In this document: piece by piece, positions 41,674 through 49,357 of the stretch
Numbering within the stretch: position 1 is the stretch's first letter
How the letters are laid out: every line of letters starts with the position of its first letter
Origin: Actinomycetales bacterium
GTDB lineage: Bacteria; Actinomycetota; Actinomycetes; Actinomycetales; Cellulomonadaceae
Assembly: GCA_020444245.1 (NCBI GenBank)
Contig: JAHLLI010000001.1
Coordinates: forward strand, 1-64,000
DNA: 64,000 nt
Reading direction: 5' to 3'
Notes under the pieces: model-generated
Seen by the model: the letters and a program-made list of their open reading frames with translations, nothing else
What the model was told of the DNA's origin: nothing
Databases searched by the model: none
Made by a program: the position numbers and the translations under genes

Positions 41674-43396
41674 CCTCGTCCTCCGTGTCCCCGTCCCGGC
41701 CGGCCGCACCCCCGGGTGTGACCGCGCCGGACAGTCTGGCCGACGCCGCGCCGTTCGGCTCGTCGAGCGCCGCGGCAGGTGAACCCTGGACCCGGTCGGC
41801 GGGCCCGAGCTCGCGCACGGCGTCGAGCACCTGCTCGACCTCGCCCACCAGCCCGACGTCCTCCGACCGCGCCAGCGCCGCGGTGCGCACCAGGGTACGT
41901 CCGCCCTCCTCGGTCACCCGCACCCACACCCGGCGGCGCGGGACGAACAGCGACAGCGCGAGCCCGATCAGGGCCGTGACCGCGAACCCGAGCACCCAGC
42001 CCAGCGACGGGTCGTAGCGCAGGTCGAGGGCCACGTACCGGGGCAGCTTGTCGAAGCTGAGCGAGCCCAGGCCGTCCGGCAGGTCGACGGTCTCGCCGAG
42101 CGGCACGACGACGGTGGCCGGCGCCCCGTCCGCCCCGGCGACCTGGGTCATCCCGGCGGTGTCCAGCTGGTAGACGTTCTGCGGAACCCCGCTGTCCAGC
42201 CCGAGGTTCCCGCGCCACACCTGGAGCACCAGCGCCGGGTTGCCCGGCTGCGGGTAGGCCGAGTACGCCGAGTCGCCGTTGATCACCGCGGTGGGCAGCA
42301 GGAAGCCCACCAGCCCGATCTGGTCGCCGGTCGACACGTCCGGCACCTTGAGCACGCCGCGCGACCGGTAGGACGCGTCCTGGGGCAGGAACGGCACGGC
42401 TCCCGAGAACGCGACCTGGCCCGCCGAGTCGCGCACGGTGACCTGCGGCGCGTACCCGTTGCCGGCCAGGTAGACGTGCGCACCGCCGGCGTCCAGCGGG
42501 CGGTTGACCCGGATCGTGTGGTCCTGGGGCGCGGCGCCGGGCTCGGTCAGGGTGACCGCGGCCTCGAAGAACGTCGGCTTGCCCGCCGTGTCGAAGCGGG
42601 CGGTGAACGAGTCGAGCTCGAGCGTGAACGGCACCAGCGAGTCCGGGTTCACGGCGGTGCCCGCCTCGAACGTGTCGTAGGCGGCCGGGGTGTTCGCGAA
42701 GCCTCGCCCCTCCACGACCAGGGCCTGGCCGCGGTAGTGCAGCATCTGCCCGGTCGCGACGGCCACCAGGAGCCCCAGCAGCGCCAGGTGGAAGACGATG
42801 TTGCCGGTCTCGCGCAGGTAGCCCCGCTCGGCGGACACGGTGCGTGCCGCGGGCGTGCGTGCGGTGGCGGGTTCGGTGTCGGTGTCCACCCGGAACCGGC
42901 GGCCGGCGGCGAGGGAGGCCCGTGCCGCCTCGAGGGCGGCCTCCGGGTCCGCGTCGGTGACCAGCGCGTCGTGGACCTCGAACCGCTCGAAGCGGCGCGG
43001 CGCCCGAGGCGGCCTGGCCCGCCAGCCGCGCGCGTGCACCGCGATGCGCGGCAGGATGCAGCCGACCAGCGACGTGAACAGCAGCAGGTACACCGCGGAG
43101 AACCAGACCGACGAGTACACGTCGAAGAACCCGAGCCGGTCCAGCCACGTGCCCAGGTCGGGGTTGTCACGCAGGTACCGGGCCACCGCCGCGGGGTTCT
43201 GGGGCCGCTGCGGCAGCATCGACCCGGGCACCGACACCACCGCGAGCAGCATCAGCAGCATCAGCGCGACCCGCATGCTGGTCAGCTGGCGCCAGACCCA
43301 GCGCAGCGCGCCCCGCACGCCCAGGCGAGGCAGTGCCGGCCCGGGCGCGGCGGGCGCGGGGGCCGGGAGCGGGGCCGGCGTCGAGGTCCTCGCCAT
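41660..43396 (-). CDS. resB: Cytochrome c biogenesis protein ResB/Ccs1
   Basis: A 578-residue membrane protein that works with CcsB to present reduced apocytochrome c. Four hydrophobic regions are seen (for example VALMLLMLLAVVSVPGSMLPQ, YSSVWFSAVYLLLFTSLVGC, NIVFHLALLGLLVAVATGQ and LGWVLGFAVTALIGLALSLFV) around a large extracytoplasmic domain. Conserved SMLPQRPQNP and RGYLRETGN blocks fit the family. Its ATG overlaps the ccdA stop by one base. Confidence 0.95.
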   Translation of the reverse strand: MARTSTPAPLPAPAPAAPGPALPRLGVRGALRWVWRQLTSMRVALMLLMLLAVVSVPGSMLPQRPQNPAAVARYLRDNPDLGTWLDRLGFFDVYSSVWFSAVYLLLFTSLVGCILPRIAVHARGWRARPPRAPRRFERFEVHDALVTDADPEAALEAARASLAAGRRFRVDTDTEPATARTPAARTVSAERGYLRETGNIVFHLALLGLLVAVATGQMLHYRGQALVVEGRGFANTPAAYDTFEAGTAVNPDSLVPFTLELDSFTARFDTAGKPTFFEAAVTLTEPGAAPQDHTIRVNRPLDAGGAHVYLAGNGYAPQVTVRDSAGQVAFSGAVPFLPQDASYRSRGVLKVPDVSTGDQIGLVGFLLPTAVINGDSAYSAYPQPGNPALVLQVWRGNLGLDSGVPQNVYQLDTAGMTQVAGADGAPATVVVPLGETVDLPDGLGSLSFDKLPRYVALDLRYDPSLGWVLGFAVTALIGLALSLFVPRRRVWVRVTEEGGRTLVRTAALARSEDVGLVGEVEQVLDAVRELGPADRVQGSPAAALDEPNGAASARLSGAVTPGGAAGRDGDTEDEDERR

Positions 43397-44310
43397 CAGA
43401 CCACCGGCTCGAATCCGCCGACCAGGCCCTGCAGACCGTCGGTGAGCGTCGACCACAGCCCGGTGACCAGCGCGAGGCCGACCAGCACCAGCAGCCCGCC
43501 GCCGACCCGCATCACCGCGACCTTGTGGTCCCGCAGCAGCTTCAGAGCCCGCTGCGAGCGCTCCAGGGACAGCGCCACCAGCACGAACGGCAGGCCGAGC
43601 CCCAGGCAGTACGCCACCGAGAGCACCGCACCGCGCCCCGCCGAGGCCTGGTCGAGCGCGAGGGTGTAGACCGCGACGAGCGTCGGCCCGATGCACGGCA
43701 CCCAGCCGAGCCCGAACACCAGCCCGAGCAGCGGGGCACCCCACAGCCCCGCGGTCGGCGCGAGGTGGATCCGGCGCTCGCGCTGGCCGATCGGCAACCA
43801 CCCGGCGAACACCAGGCCCATCACCACGACCACCACGCCGAGCACCCGGGTGATGAGGTCCGCGTGGCGCAGCAGCGCCTGACCGACCGTGCCGGCCAGC
43901 ACCCCGAGCACCACGAACACCACGGTGAAGCCCGCGACGAACAGCCCGACGCCGAGCATCAGCCGACCGCGGTGCACACGAGCGAGCACGCCGGAAGCGC
44001 CCGACGGAGCAGTGCCCCCCGGAGCAGGACCCGCCGGGCCCGTGGGCGCCGCGCCCGCCGACGTCCCCGACGGAGCAGTGCCCACCGCCGCGCCCGCCGC
44101 CAGCCCGCCGGCCATCCCGCTGACGAAGCCCAGGTACCCGGGCACGAGGGGCAGGACGCACGGCGAGGCGAACGAGACCAGGCCCGCGACCACCGCGAGC
44201 GGCACCGCGAGCAGCATCGAGCCGCCCAGCACGGTGGCCTGCACGCTGTCCCCGATCGACGCCGGCAGCGTGATCGCCAGGTGCCCCACGACGAGCCCCG
44301 CTCCGCTCAC
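43396..44310 (-). CDS. ccdA: Thiol:disulfide transmembrane carrier CcdA
   Basis: Passes reducing equivalents from cytoplasmic thioredoxin to the outside for cytochrome c maturation. The 304-residue protein has the two conserved membrane Cys in FASPCVLPLVPGYL and GWVPCIGPTL and about six helices. A Gly/Ala/Pro/Thr-rich loop (about 67-105) is inserted after the first Cys helix. The GTG start overlaps the tlpA stop (GTGA). Confidence 0.95.
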   Translation of the reverse strand: MSGAGLVVGHLAITLPASIGDSVQATVLGGSMLLAVPLAVVAGLVSFASPCVLPLVPGYLGFVSGMAGGLAAGAAVGTAPSGTSAGAAPTGPAGPAPGGTAPSGASGVLARVHRGRLMLGVGLFVAGFTVVFVVLGVLAGTVGQALLRHADLITRVLGVVVVVMGLVFAGWLPIGQRERRIHLAPTAGLWGAPLLGLVFGLGWVPCIGPTLVAVYTLALDQASAGRGAVLSVAYCLGLGLPFVLVALSLERSQRALKLLRDHKVAVMRVGGGLLVLVGLALVTGLWSTLTDGLQGLVGGFEPVV

Positions 44311-44918
44311 GCCGGCTCGCTCAGCAGGTCCTCGACGAGCGTGCGCAAGGTGCTCGGATCGGCCATGCCCAGGATCCTCGCGGCCACGTGCCCCTGCCGG
44401 TCCAGCAGCACCGTCGTCGGTACCGCCTGGAGCGGCACGGTGCCCTGCAGGGCCGCGATCGCCGTGCCGTCGGTGTCCTGGATCGTGGGGTACGGCAGCG
44501 CGAACGTGCGCTCGAAGGCCTGCGCGGCGCCGGCCTCGTCGACCGTGTTGATGCCCACCGCGTGCAGCCCCTGGCCGGCATAGTCACCGGTGATCGCGGC
44601 CAGGTCCGGCGCCTCGGCGCGGCACGGCGGGCAGCCCGCGTACCAGGTGTTGATCAGCACCACGTCCCCGCGCCAGTCGGCCACGTCCACCGCTTCGCCG
44701 GAGTACGAGGTGCCGGTCAGGTCGATCGGCCCCGGCCTCTGCCCGGGGTCCCAGGTGGTCACTGACTTGTCGCCCGACACGTAGCCGGCCTGATCGCCGT
44801 CCGCGGTGTAGCCCTGCGCGCCGCTGCTGCACGAGGCGAGGCTGAGCACCATGGCCGCGGTGATCGCCACGACGAGCACGAGCATCACGGGGCGCAGCGC
44901 CCCTCGCATCCCGCGCAT
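44307..44918 (-). CDS. TlpA/ResA-type thioredoxin lipoprotein
   Basis: A 203-residue extracytoplasmic thiol reductase. A lipobox LSLASC near residue 30 suggests lipid anchoring. The thioredoxin-fold active site is YAGCPPCRAE, and the cis-Pro region reads LQAVPTTVLLD. It should keep apocytochrome c thiols reduced, receiving electrons from CcdA encoded next. The ATG overlaps the upstream phosphatase stop by one base. Confidence 0.94.
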   Translation of the reverse strand: MRGMRGALRPVMLVLVVAITAAMVLSLASCSSGAQGYTADGDQAGYVSGDKSVTTWDPGQRPGPIDLTGTSYSGEAVDVADWRGDVVLINTWYAGCPPCRAEAPDLAAITGDYAGQGLHAVGINTVDEAGAAQAFERTFALPYPTIQDTDGTAIAALQGTVPLQAVPTTVLLDRQGHVAARILGMADPSTLRTLVEDLLSEPA

Positions 44919-45574
44919 CAGGCTCCCGGCACCTGTCGGCCGGCCGGCAGCAGGTGGGCGGCCGGCTCGCTGTACGTGACGTCGACCAGCCGCACACCGT
45001 CGTAGCGCAGGCTGGTCAACGAGGCCACCGAGCACTGCCGGTGCCGCGGGTCGTGCCACAGCCGCCGGCCCGCCAGCGCCTGGCGGGTCACCCAGATGGG
45101 CAGCTGGTGGCTCACGACGACCGCCTCGTGACCCTCGGCGGCGGCACGCGCCTGGTCGACGGCGGCCAGCATGCGCTCGACCTGGGAGCGGTACGGCTCG
45201 CCCCACGACGGCCGGAACGGGTTCCACAGATAGCGCCAGTGGGTGGGCCTGCGCAGCGAGCCGTCGCCGACCCCGAAGGTCAGCCCCTCGAAGTGGTTCG
45301 CGGCCTCGACCAGGCGGTCGTCCGCGGCGATCTCCAGCCCGAACGCCTCAGCGATCGGGCGGGCGGTCTCCTGGGCCCGGACCAGCGGGGACGCGACCAC
45401 GTGCACCACGTCGCGACGGTCACCGTTGCCGGCCCCGGCGAGGTGCTCGGCGACGGTCTGCGCCATCGCGGCGCCCCGCTCGGACAGGTGGAAACCGGGG
45501 AGCCGCCCGTACAGCACCCCGGAAGGGTTGTGCACCTCGCCGTGGCGCAGCAGGTGCACGGTGGTCGATGGCAT
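44918..45574 (-). CDS. Histidine phosphatase (phosphoglycerate mutase-like)
   Basis: A 218-residue member of the histidine phosphatase superfamily: catalytic LLRHGEVHNPSG, ASPLVRAQETA, the acidic EAANHFEGL and the second His in VVSHQLPIW. It leads the cytochrome c maturation operon, as Rv0525 does in mycobacteria, but its substrate and link to heme handling are unknown. It starts with an ATG at 45574. Confidence 0.92.
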   Translation of the reverse strand: MPSTTVHLLRHGEVHNPSGVLYGRLPGFHLSERGAAMAQTVAEHLAGAGNGDRRDVVHVVASPLVRAQETARPIAEAFGLEIAADDRLVEAANHFEGLTFGVGDGSLRRPTHWRYLWNPFRPSWGEPYRSQVERMLAAVDQARAAAEGHEAVVVSHQLPIWVTRQALAGRRLWHDPRHRQCSVASLTSLRYDGVRLVDVTYSEPAAHLLPAGRQVPGA

Positions 45575-45622
45575 GGGGACAAGTCTGGACCACGCGGCCG
45601 CGTGCTGCGGCCTCAGCGGCGG

Positions 45623-46195
45623 TCAGCGGTCGCAGTCCACGTCCGGGGCGACCTTCGCCATCGCCTCGCCGAGCGTGCGGAACTCGTCCTGCGTCAACCG
45701 GTCCACGAGGTGCTCACGCACCGCCCGCACGTGGCCGGGTGCGGCGGCGACCAGCGCGGCCCAGCCGGCCTCGGTCAGGTGCGCGTTGATCCCGCGGCCG
45801 TCGGAGTCGCAGGCCCGGCGCTCCACCAGGCCGCGGCGCTCCATGCGGCTCACCGCGTGGGTGAGGCGGCTGCGGGAGTGCACCAGGGAGTCGGCCAGCT
45901 CGGCCATCCGCAGCGTGTGACCCGGGGCCTCGGACAGCCGGACCATCACCTCGTACTCCGACAGCGACAGGTCCGAGTCCTGCTCGAGCTGGCGGCCCAG
46001 CGCCTCGGTCAGCCGGGCGGCACCCACCAGGTAGGCGCGCCACGAACGCTGCTGCTCGACGGTCAGCCACGGCGCGTCGTCCCGACCGACCTCGGGCGCG
46101 TCGGGCGCCCGGTCCACCGGCGCGTCGGGCGCGGCAGTCGCAGCGGTGGCGCCTCCGGTGAGCTCGGCGGGGCTCTCGGGGTCGGCGACGGTCAT
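45623..46195 (-). CDS. MarR-family transcriptional regulator
   Basis: A 190-residue winged-helix regulator. About 50 N-terminal residues are disordered, then a dimer helix and the MarR wing: LSLSEYEVMVRLSEAPGHTLRMAELAD, SRSRLTHAVSRMERRGLVER and ACDSDGRGINAHLTEAG. It is divergent from yceI across a short gap with two inverted repeats, so it most likely represses itself and yceI. The ATG at 46195 has a GAGGAG ribosome site. Confidence 0.93.
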   Translation of the reverse strand: MTVADPESPAELTGGATAATAAPDAPVDRAPDAPEVGRDDAPWLTVEQQRSWRAYLVGAARLTEALGRQLEQDSDLSLSEYEVMVRLSEAPGHTLRMAELADSLVHSRSRLTHAVSRMERRGLVERRACDSDGRGINAHLTEAGWAALVAAAPGHVRAVREHLVDRLTQDEFRTLGEAMAKVAPDVDCDR

Positions 46196-46234
46196 GGCAG
46201 CTCCTCGACTTGCATGTTGCGGCCTATGGTAGTA

Positions 46235-46270
46235 CAACTCTCAATTAGTTGGGTCGTTGAAGATTCAACG
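46235..46270. promoter_or_regulatory. Twin operator between marR and yceI
   Basis: CAACT-N7-AGTTG (46235-46251) is followed 3 bp later by CGTTGAA-GA-TTCAACG (46255-46270), a perfect inverted repeat. Both are AT-rich islands in GC-rich DNA and suit a MarR dimer. They lie upstream of yceI and of the divergent marR. Confidence 0.65.
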
Positions 46271-46297
46271 CCACCCCATCCATCCACGGGAGTCACC

Positions 46298-46846
46298 ATG
46301 ACCACGCTCACCACCATCGCCCCTGCCGGTACCTGGCAGATCGAGACCAGCCACTCGCAGGCCACCTTCTCCGTCCGCCACGCGGGCATCTCCAAGGTGC
46401 GCGGCTCCATCGGCATCGTCGAGGGCACGATCACCCTCGCCGAGGACGTCACCGGCTCGACCGTGACCGCGACGCTCGACCCGGCCACCATCGACACCCG
46501 CGACGCCAAGCGTGACGGCCACCTGCGCTCGGCCGACTTCTTCGACGCCGAGCAGTTCCCGGCATGGACGTTCGCGTCCACCTCGATCGAGGAGGGCGGC
46601 TCGGGCCTGCTCGTGCACGGCGACCTGACCATCCACGGCGTGACGAAGCCGGTGACCCTGGACGTCGAGCTGAACGGCGCCGCGACCGACCCGTTCGGGA
46701 TGTCCCGGGTCGGCTTCTCGGCCACCACGACGATCAACCGCAAGGACTTCGGCCTGACCTGGAACGCCGCCCTGGAGACCGGCGGCGTGCTCGTCTCCGA
46801 CAAGGTCGAGATCGCCCTGGAGATCGAGGGTGTCAAGGCCGACTGA
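46298..46846 (+). CDS. YceI family protein
   Basis: A 182-residue lipocalin-like beta-barrel protein that binds polyisoprenoids or other long lipids in characterised members. Landmarks are WQIETSHSQATFSVRHAGISKVRG, DGHLRSADFFDAEQFP and IHGVTKPVTLDVEL. No signal peptide is present, so it should be cytoplasmic, as is usual in actinobacteria. It is regulated by the divergent MarR gene, judged from the operators in between. Confidence 0.94.
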   Translation: MTTLTTIAPAGTWQIETSHSQATFSVRHAGISKVRGSIGIVEGTITLAEDVTGSTVTATLDPATIDTRDAKRDGHLRSADFFDAEQFPAWTFASTSIEEGGSGLLVHGDLTIHGVTKPVTLDVELNGAATDPFGMSRVGFSATTTINRKDFGLTWNAALETGGVLVSDKVEIALEIEGVKAD

Positions 46847-46857
46847 GGCCACCGACT

Positions 46858-46936
46858 CCACACCCGGCTCCCCGCCCCGGCGCGCCCACCCCCTGGCGCG
46901 TCCGCTCGTCAGCGCGGCGGCGGGAGCCGGGTGTGG
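46858..46936. terminator. Nested 15-bp inverted repeat between convergent yceI and rex
   Basis: 46858-46872 pairs with 46922-46936 without mismatch. An inner 6-bp repeat (46881-46886 with 46895-46900) makes a nested structure. The right arm is the 3' coding end of rex. It probably ends transcription from both sides. Confidence 0.6.
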
Positions 46937-47541
46937 AACCCGAGGATCTGCAGCTCGGACGCCACGTCCGACGAGCGCACCGTCACCCCCTGCGGCACTC
47001 GCAGCGCCACCGGCGTGAACGCGAGGATGCCGCGCACGCCGGCCTCCACCAGCCGATCGCACACCTCCTGCGCGACGCCCACCGGGGTCGCCAGCACCGC
47101 GAGCACCGCGCCCTCGCGCCGCACGACCTCGGCGAGGTGCCGGTCGTGCTCGACCACCAGCCCTGCGACGGTGGTCCCGACCACGTCGGGGTCTGCGTCG
47201 ACGAGGGCCGCGACCCGGTACGTGCTCCCCTCGCTGCGCAGGTAGCCCGCGAGCGCATGACCCAGGTGTCCGATGCCCACGATCACCACGGGCTGGTCCG
47301 CGCCGACCCCGAGCGCCTCGGCCACCCGGCCCCGCAGCCGCAGCACCTCGTACCCCACGCCGCGCACCCCGTTGGAGCCCAACCACGACAGGTCCCGGCG
47401 CAGCTGGGCCGGCCCCACCCCGGTCATCGTCGCGAGCTCCTCGGACGACGTGGTCTCCACGCCGCGCTCGGCGAGCTCGTCGAGGGCGCGCAGGTAGCCC
47501 GGCAGGCGGGCGACCGTCGCGGCCGGGACCGGGCCGGTCAT
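46909..47541 (-). CDS. rex: Redox-sensing transcriptional repressor Rex
   Basis: Senses the NADH/NAD ratio and represses respiratory and fermentation genes. The 210-residue protein has an N-terminal winged helix (GVGPAQLRRDLSWLG with the recognition helix) and a Rossmann NADH domain starting VVIVGIGHLGHALAGYL. It is coupled to a glutaredoxin-like gene by an ATGA overlap. No Rex operator was spotted in the adjacent promoter region. Rex often controls cytochrome bd and NADH dehydrogenase genes elsewhere. Confidence 0.95.
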   Translation of the reverse strand: MTGPVPAATVARLPGYLRALDELAERGVETTSSEELATMTGVGPAQLRRDLSWLGSNGVRGVGYEVLRLRGRVAEALGVGADQPVVIVGIGHLGHALAGYLRSEGSTYRVAALVDADPDVVGTTVAGLVVEHDRHLAEVVRREGAVLAVLATPVGVAQEVCDRLVEAGVRGILAFTPVALRVPQGVTVRSSDVASELQILGFHTRLPPPR

Positions 47542-47801
47542 CGCGCCAACGCCCGTCGCAGCACGCCGGGGTCCACCCGCCAGTACGCCACCAGCGCGCC
47601 GTCGACGGTCACCGCAGGCACCTTGTCGCCGAACGCCGCCTCGAGGTCTGCGGACTGCGGGCCCGTGATGTCGACCTCGCGCCACTCGGTGCCGGTCTCG
47701 GCGGCCACGGCGCGCACCGTTTCGCGGGCCGGACCGCACAGGTGACAGCCGGGCCGCACGTGCAGCACGATCCGTGGCTGGTCGGAGGCATTTCCGCACA
47801 C
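47538..47801 (-). CDS. Glutaredoxin-like (DUF836) protein
   Basis: An 87-residue thioredoxin-fold protein with the active site RPGCHLCGPA and VPAVTVDGALVAYWRV for the cis-Pro region. It belongs to the short glutaredoxin-like proteins found beside rex in actinobacteria (Rv0508 type). The GTG at 47801 lies 7 nt after TACCCT, so the transcript may be leaderless; a longer frame upstream overlaps the divergent gene and is rejected. Confidence 0.88.
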   Translation of the reverse strand: MCGNASDQPRIVLHVRPGCHLCGPARETVRAVAAETGTEWREVDITGPQSADLEAAFGDKVPAVTVDGALVAYWRVDPGVLRRALAR

Positions 47802-47806
47802 GACGA

Positions 47807-47823
47807 CCAGGGTAAGTCCCTGG
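47807..47823. promoter_or_regulatory. Inverted repeat between two divergent leaderless promoters
   Basis: CCAGGG-TAAGT-CCCTGG is a perfect 6-bp inverted repeat. It overlaps the minus-strand TACCCT box of the glutaredoxin-rex unit and lies just before the plus-strand TACAGT box of the HAD gene, so one factor could control both. Confidence 0.45.
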
Positions 47824-47836
47824 CTACAGTGGACGC

Positions 47837-48673
47837 GTGACCGGGTCCGAGGCGCGCGACGAGGCCGCGGAGGACCCCACGGGTCCCGCGGGCCCGTCCG
47901 AGGGCCACGCAGCCGCGTTCTTCGACCTGGACAACACCCTGATCCGCGGTGCGAGCCCGTTCCACCTCGCGGTCGGCCTGCGGGCACGAGGCATGGTGAC
48001 GGCGCGCGACCTGGCCGAGTTCGCCGTGATCCAGGCGCGCTACCTGGCGTTCGGCGAGAACCGCCGGCACGTGGACCGGGTCAGGGGGCGCGGTCTGTCC
48101 CTCGTCGCGGGGCACTCGGTGGCGGAGATGATCGCCATCGGCGAGGAGGTCTGGGACGAGGTGCTGTCGCTGCGGGTGTTCCCCGACACGCGCGCGCTGC
48201 TGACCCAGCACCTCGCGGCCGGGCACGAGGTCTGGATCGTGACCGCGAGCCCGGTCGAGATCGGCACCCTCATCGCGGCCCGGCTGGGCGCAACCGGGGC
48301 CCTGGGCACGGTGGCCGAGCACGTCGACGGCTTCTACACCGGTCGCCTCGTGGGGGACATGCTGCACGGCGAGGCGAAGGCGAAGGCGGTGCGCGCGCTG
48401 GCCGCCGAGCGCGGCCTGGACCTGAGCCGCAGCTACGCCTACGGGGACTCGGCGAACGACCTGCCGATCCTGTCCACGGTCGGCCATCCCGTGGCGATCA
48501 ACCCCGACAACCGGCTGCGCCGGCGCGCGCACCGGGTCGGCTGGCCGGTGCGCGAGTTCCGCGGGCGACGCAGCGCCGCGACCCGCCACGGCGTGCGGGC
48601 GGCGAGCTGGGCCGGCGCCGCCTGGGCGCTGGGCGTGGTGGCCAGGGCGGTGCGCAGGGCCCTCAAGGCCTGA
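47837..48673 (+). CDS. HAD-IB family phosphatase (SerB1-like)
   Basis: A 278-residue HAD-IB hydrolase with motif I DLDNTLIRG, motif II IVTASPVEIG and motif IV AYGDSANDLPIL. It is related to the gene at 2065 but lacks the C-terminal membrane helix, having a basic Ala-rich tail instead. Rv0505c (SerB1) is the mycobacterial counterpart in a similar gene neighbourhood. The GTG at 47837 lies 6 nt after TACAGT. Confidence 0.88.
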   Translation: MTGSEARDEAAEDPTGPAGPSEGHAAAFFDLDNTLIRGASPFHLAVGLRARGMVTARDLAEFAVIQARYLAFGENRRHVDRVRGRGLSLVAGHSVAEMIAIGEEVWDEVLSLRVFPDTRALLTQHLAAGHEVWIVTASPVEIGTLIAARLGATGALGTVAEHVDGFYTGRLVGDMLHGEAKAKAVRALAAERGLDLSRSYAYGDSANDLPILSTVGHPVAINPDNRLRRRAHRVGWPVREFRGRRSAATRHGVRAASWAGAAWALGVVARAVRRALKA

Positions 48674-48724
48674 GCAGCGGGCAGCGCGGAGCCGCCGACG
48701 CTCGCGGAGCTGCGGATGCACGAA

Positions 48725-48747
48725 GGGCCCGGCACGAGGCCGGGCCC
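48725..48747. terminator. Bidirectional terminator between HAD gene and bS22
   Basis: GGGCCCGGC (48725-48733) pairs with GCCGGGCCC (48739-48747) around an ACGAG loop. It separates convergent transcription units. On the minus strand a short TTCGTG run follows. Confidence 0.75.
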
Positions 48748-48771
48748 GGTGTCATGCGAGAGGTGCAGTCG

Positions 48772-48870
48772 TCACTTCTTGTTGCGACGCTGGTGGCGGG
48801 TCTTGCGCAGCAGCTTGCGGTGCTTCTTCTTGGCCATGCGCTTGCGGCGCTTCTTGATGACGGAACCCAC
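48772..48870 (-). CDS. Mini ribosomal protein bS22-like (AURKAIP1/COX24 domain)
   Basis: A 32-residue very basic protein that begins MGSVIKKRRKRMAKKKH and ends RHQRRNKK. It matches the tiny Rv0500B-type protein found on the mycobacterial small ribosomal subunit (bS22), including the KKRRKRM-KKKHRKLLR pattern. It starts with GTG at 48870 and is about 78 bp downstream of a BldC-like gene in the same direction, as in mycobacteria (Rv0500A-Rv0500B). Confidence 0.9.
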   Translation of the reverse strand: MGSVIKKRRKRMAKKKHRKLLRKTRHQRRNKK

Positions 48871-48948
48871 GTGTCCTCGCAGTGTCTCGAATGGGGCGCG
48901 ATCGACACGCGCCAGCAGACCGTCGGCCAGTCTACCCGGTGGTGGCGC

Positions 48949-49164
48949 TCAGCCGTGCGCGAGGTCCTGACCGCCGGTCATGGACCGCTCCAGGTAGGCG
49001 TCCAGGGCGTCCTGCGGCACCCGGTACGAGCGTCCGACGCGCACCGCGGGCAGGTCACCGGACTTCGTGAGCCGGTACACGGTCATCTTGGACACCCGCA
49101 TGATCTCGGCGACCTCGGCGACGGTGAGGTACCGCAGTCGCGGCCGCGGGGCGGGGGTGTCCAT
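48949..49164 (-). CDS. BldC-like small MerR-type DNA-binding protein
   Basis: A 71-residue protein with a winged helix-turn-helix of the excisionase/MerR type: LTVAEVAEIMRVSKMTVYRLTKSGDLPAVRVGRSYRVP is the conserved core (residues 12-50). BldC in Streptomyces controls development and binds DNA as head-to-tail oligomers; mycobacterial Rv0500A sits in the same context. The ATG at 49164 has a GAGGAG ribosome site. The 193 bp before the next gene hold nothing recognisable. Confidence 0.9.
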   Translation of the reverse strand: MDTPAPRPRLRYLTVAEVAEIMRVSKMTVYRLTKSGDLPAVRVGRSYRVPQDALDAYLERSMTGGQDLAHG

Positions 49165-49357
49165 CGGGCTGCTCCTCGGAGGCAGGCGGGTGCGCTGCGC
49201 CAACCCTAGGGGTTGGTGGTGCTGGTGTGAAAGGGGCGAACCGAGTGAATCCTGAGCATGGTGCGACCGATCGTTCCACCGGGCGGGACCGGGCCCGCGA
49301 ACACGCCTTCCCGCCCCCGGGAAGCGGCGCTCGTCCACGCCGCTCGCGCACCCCGGT

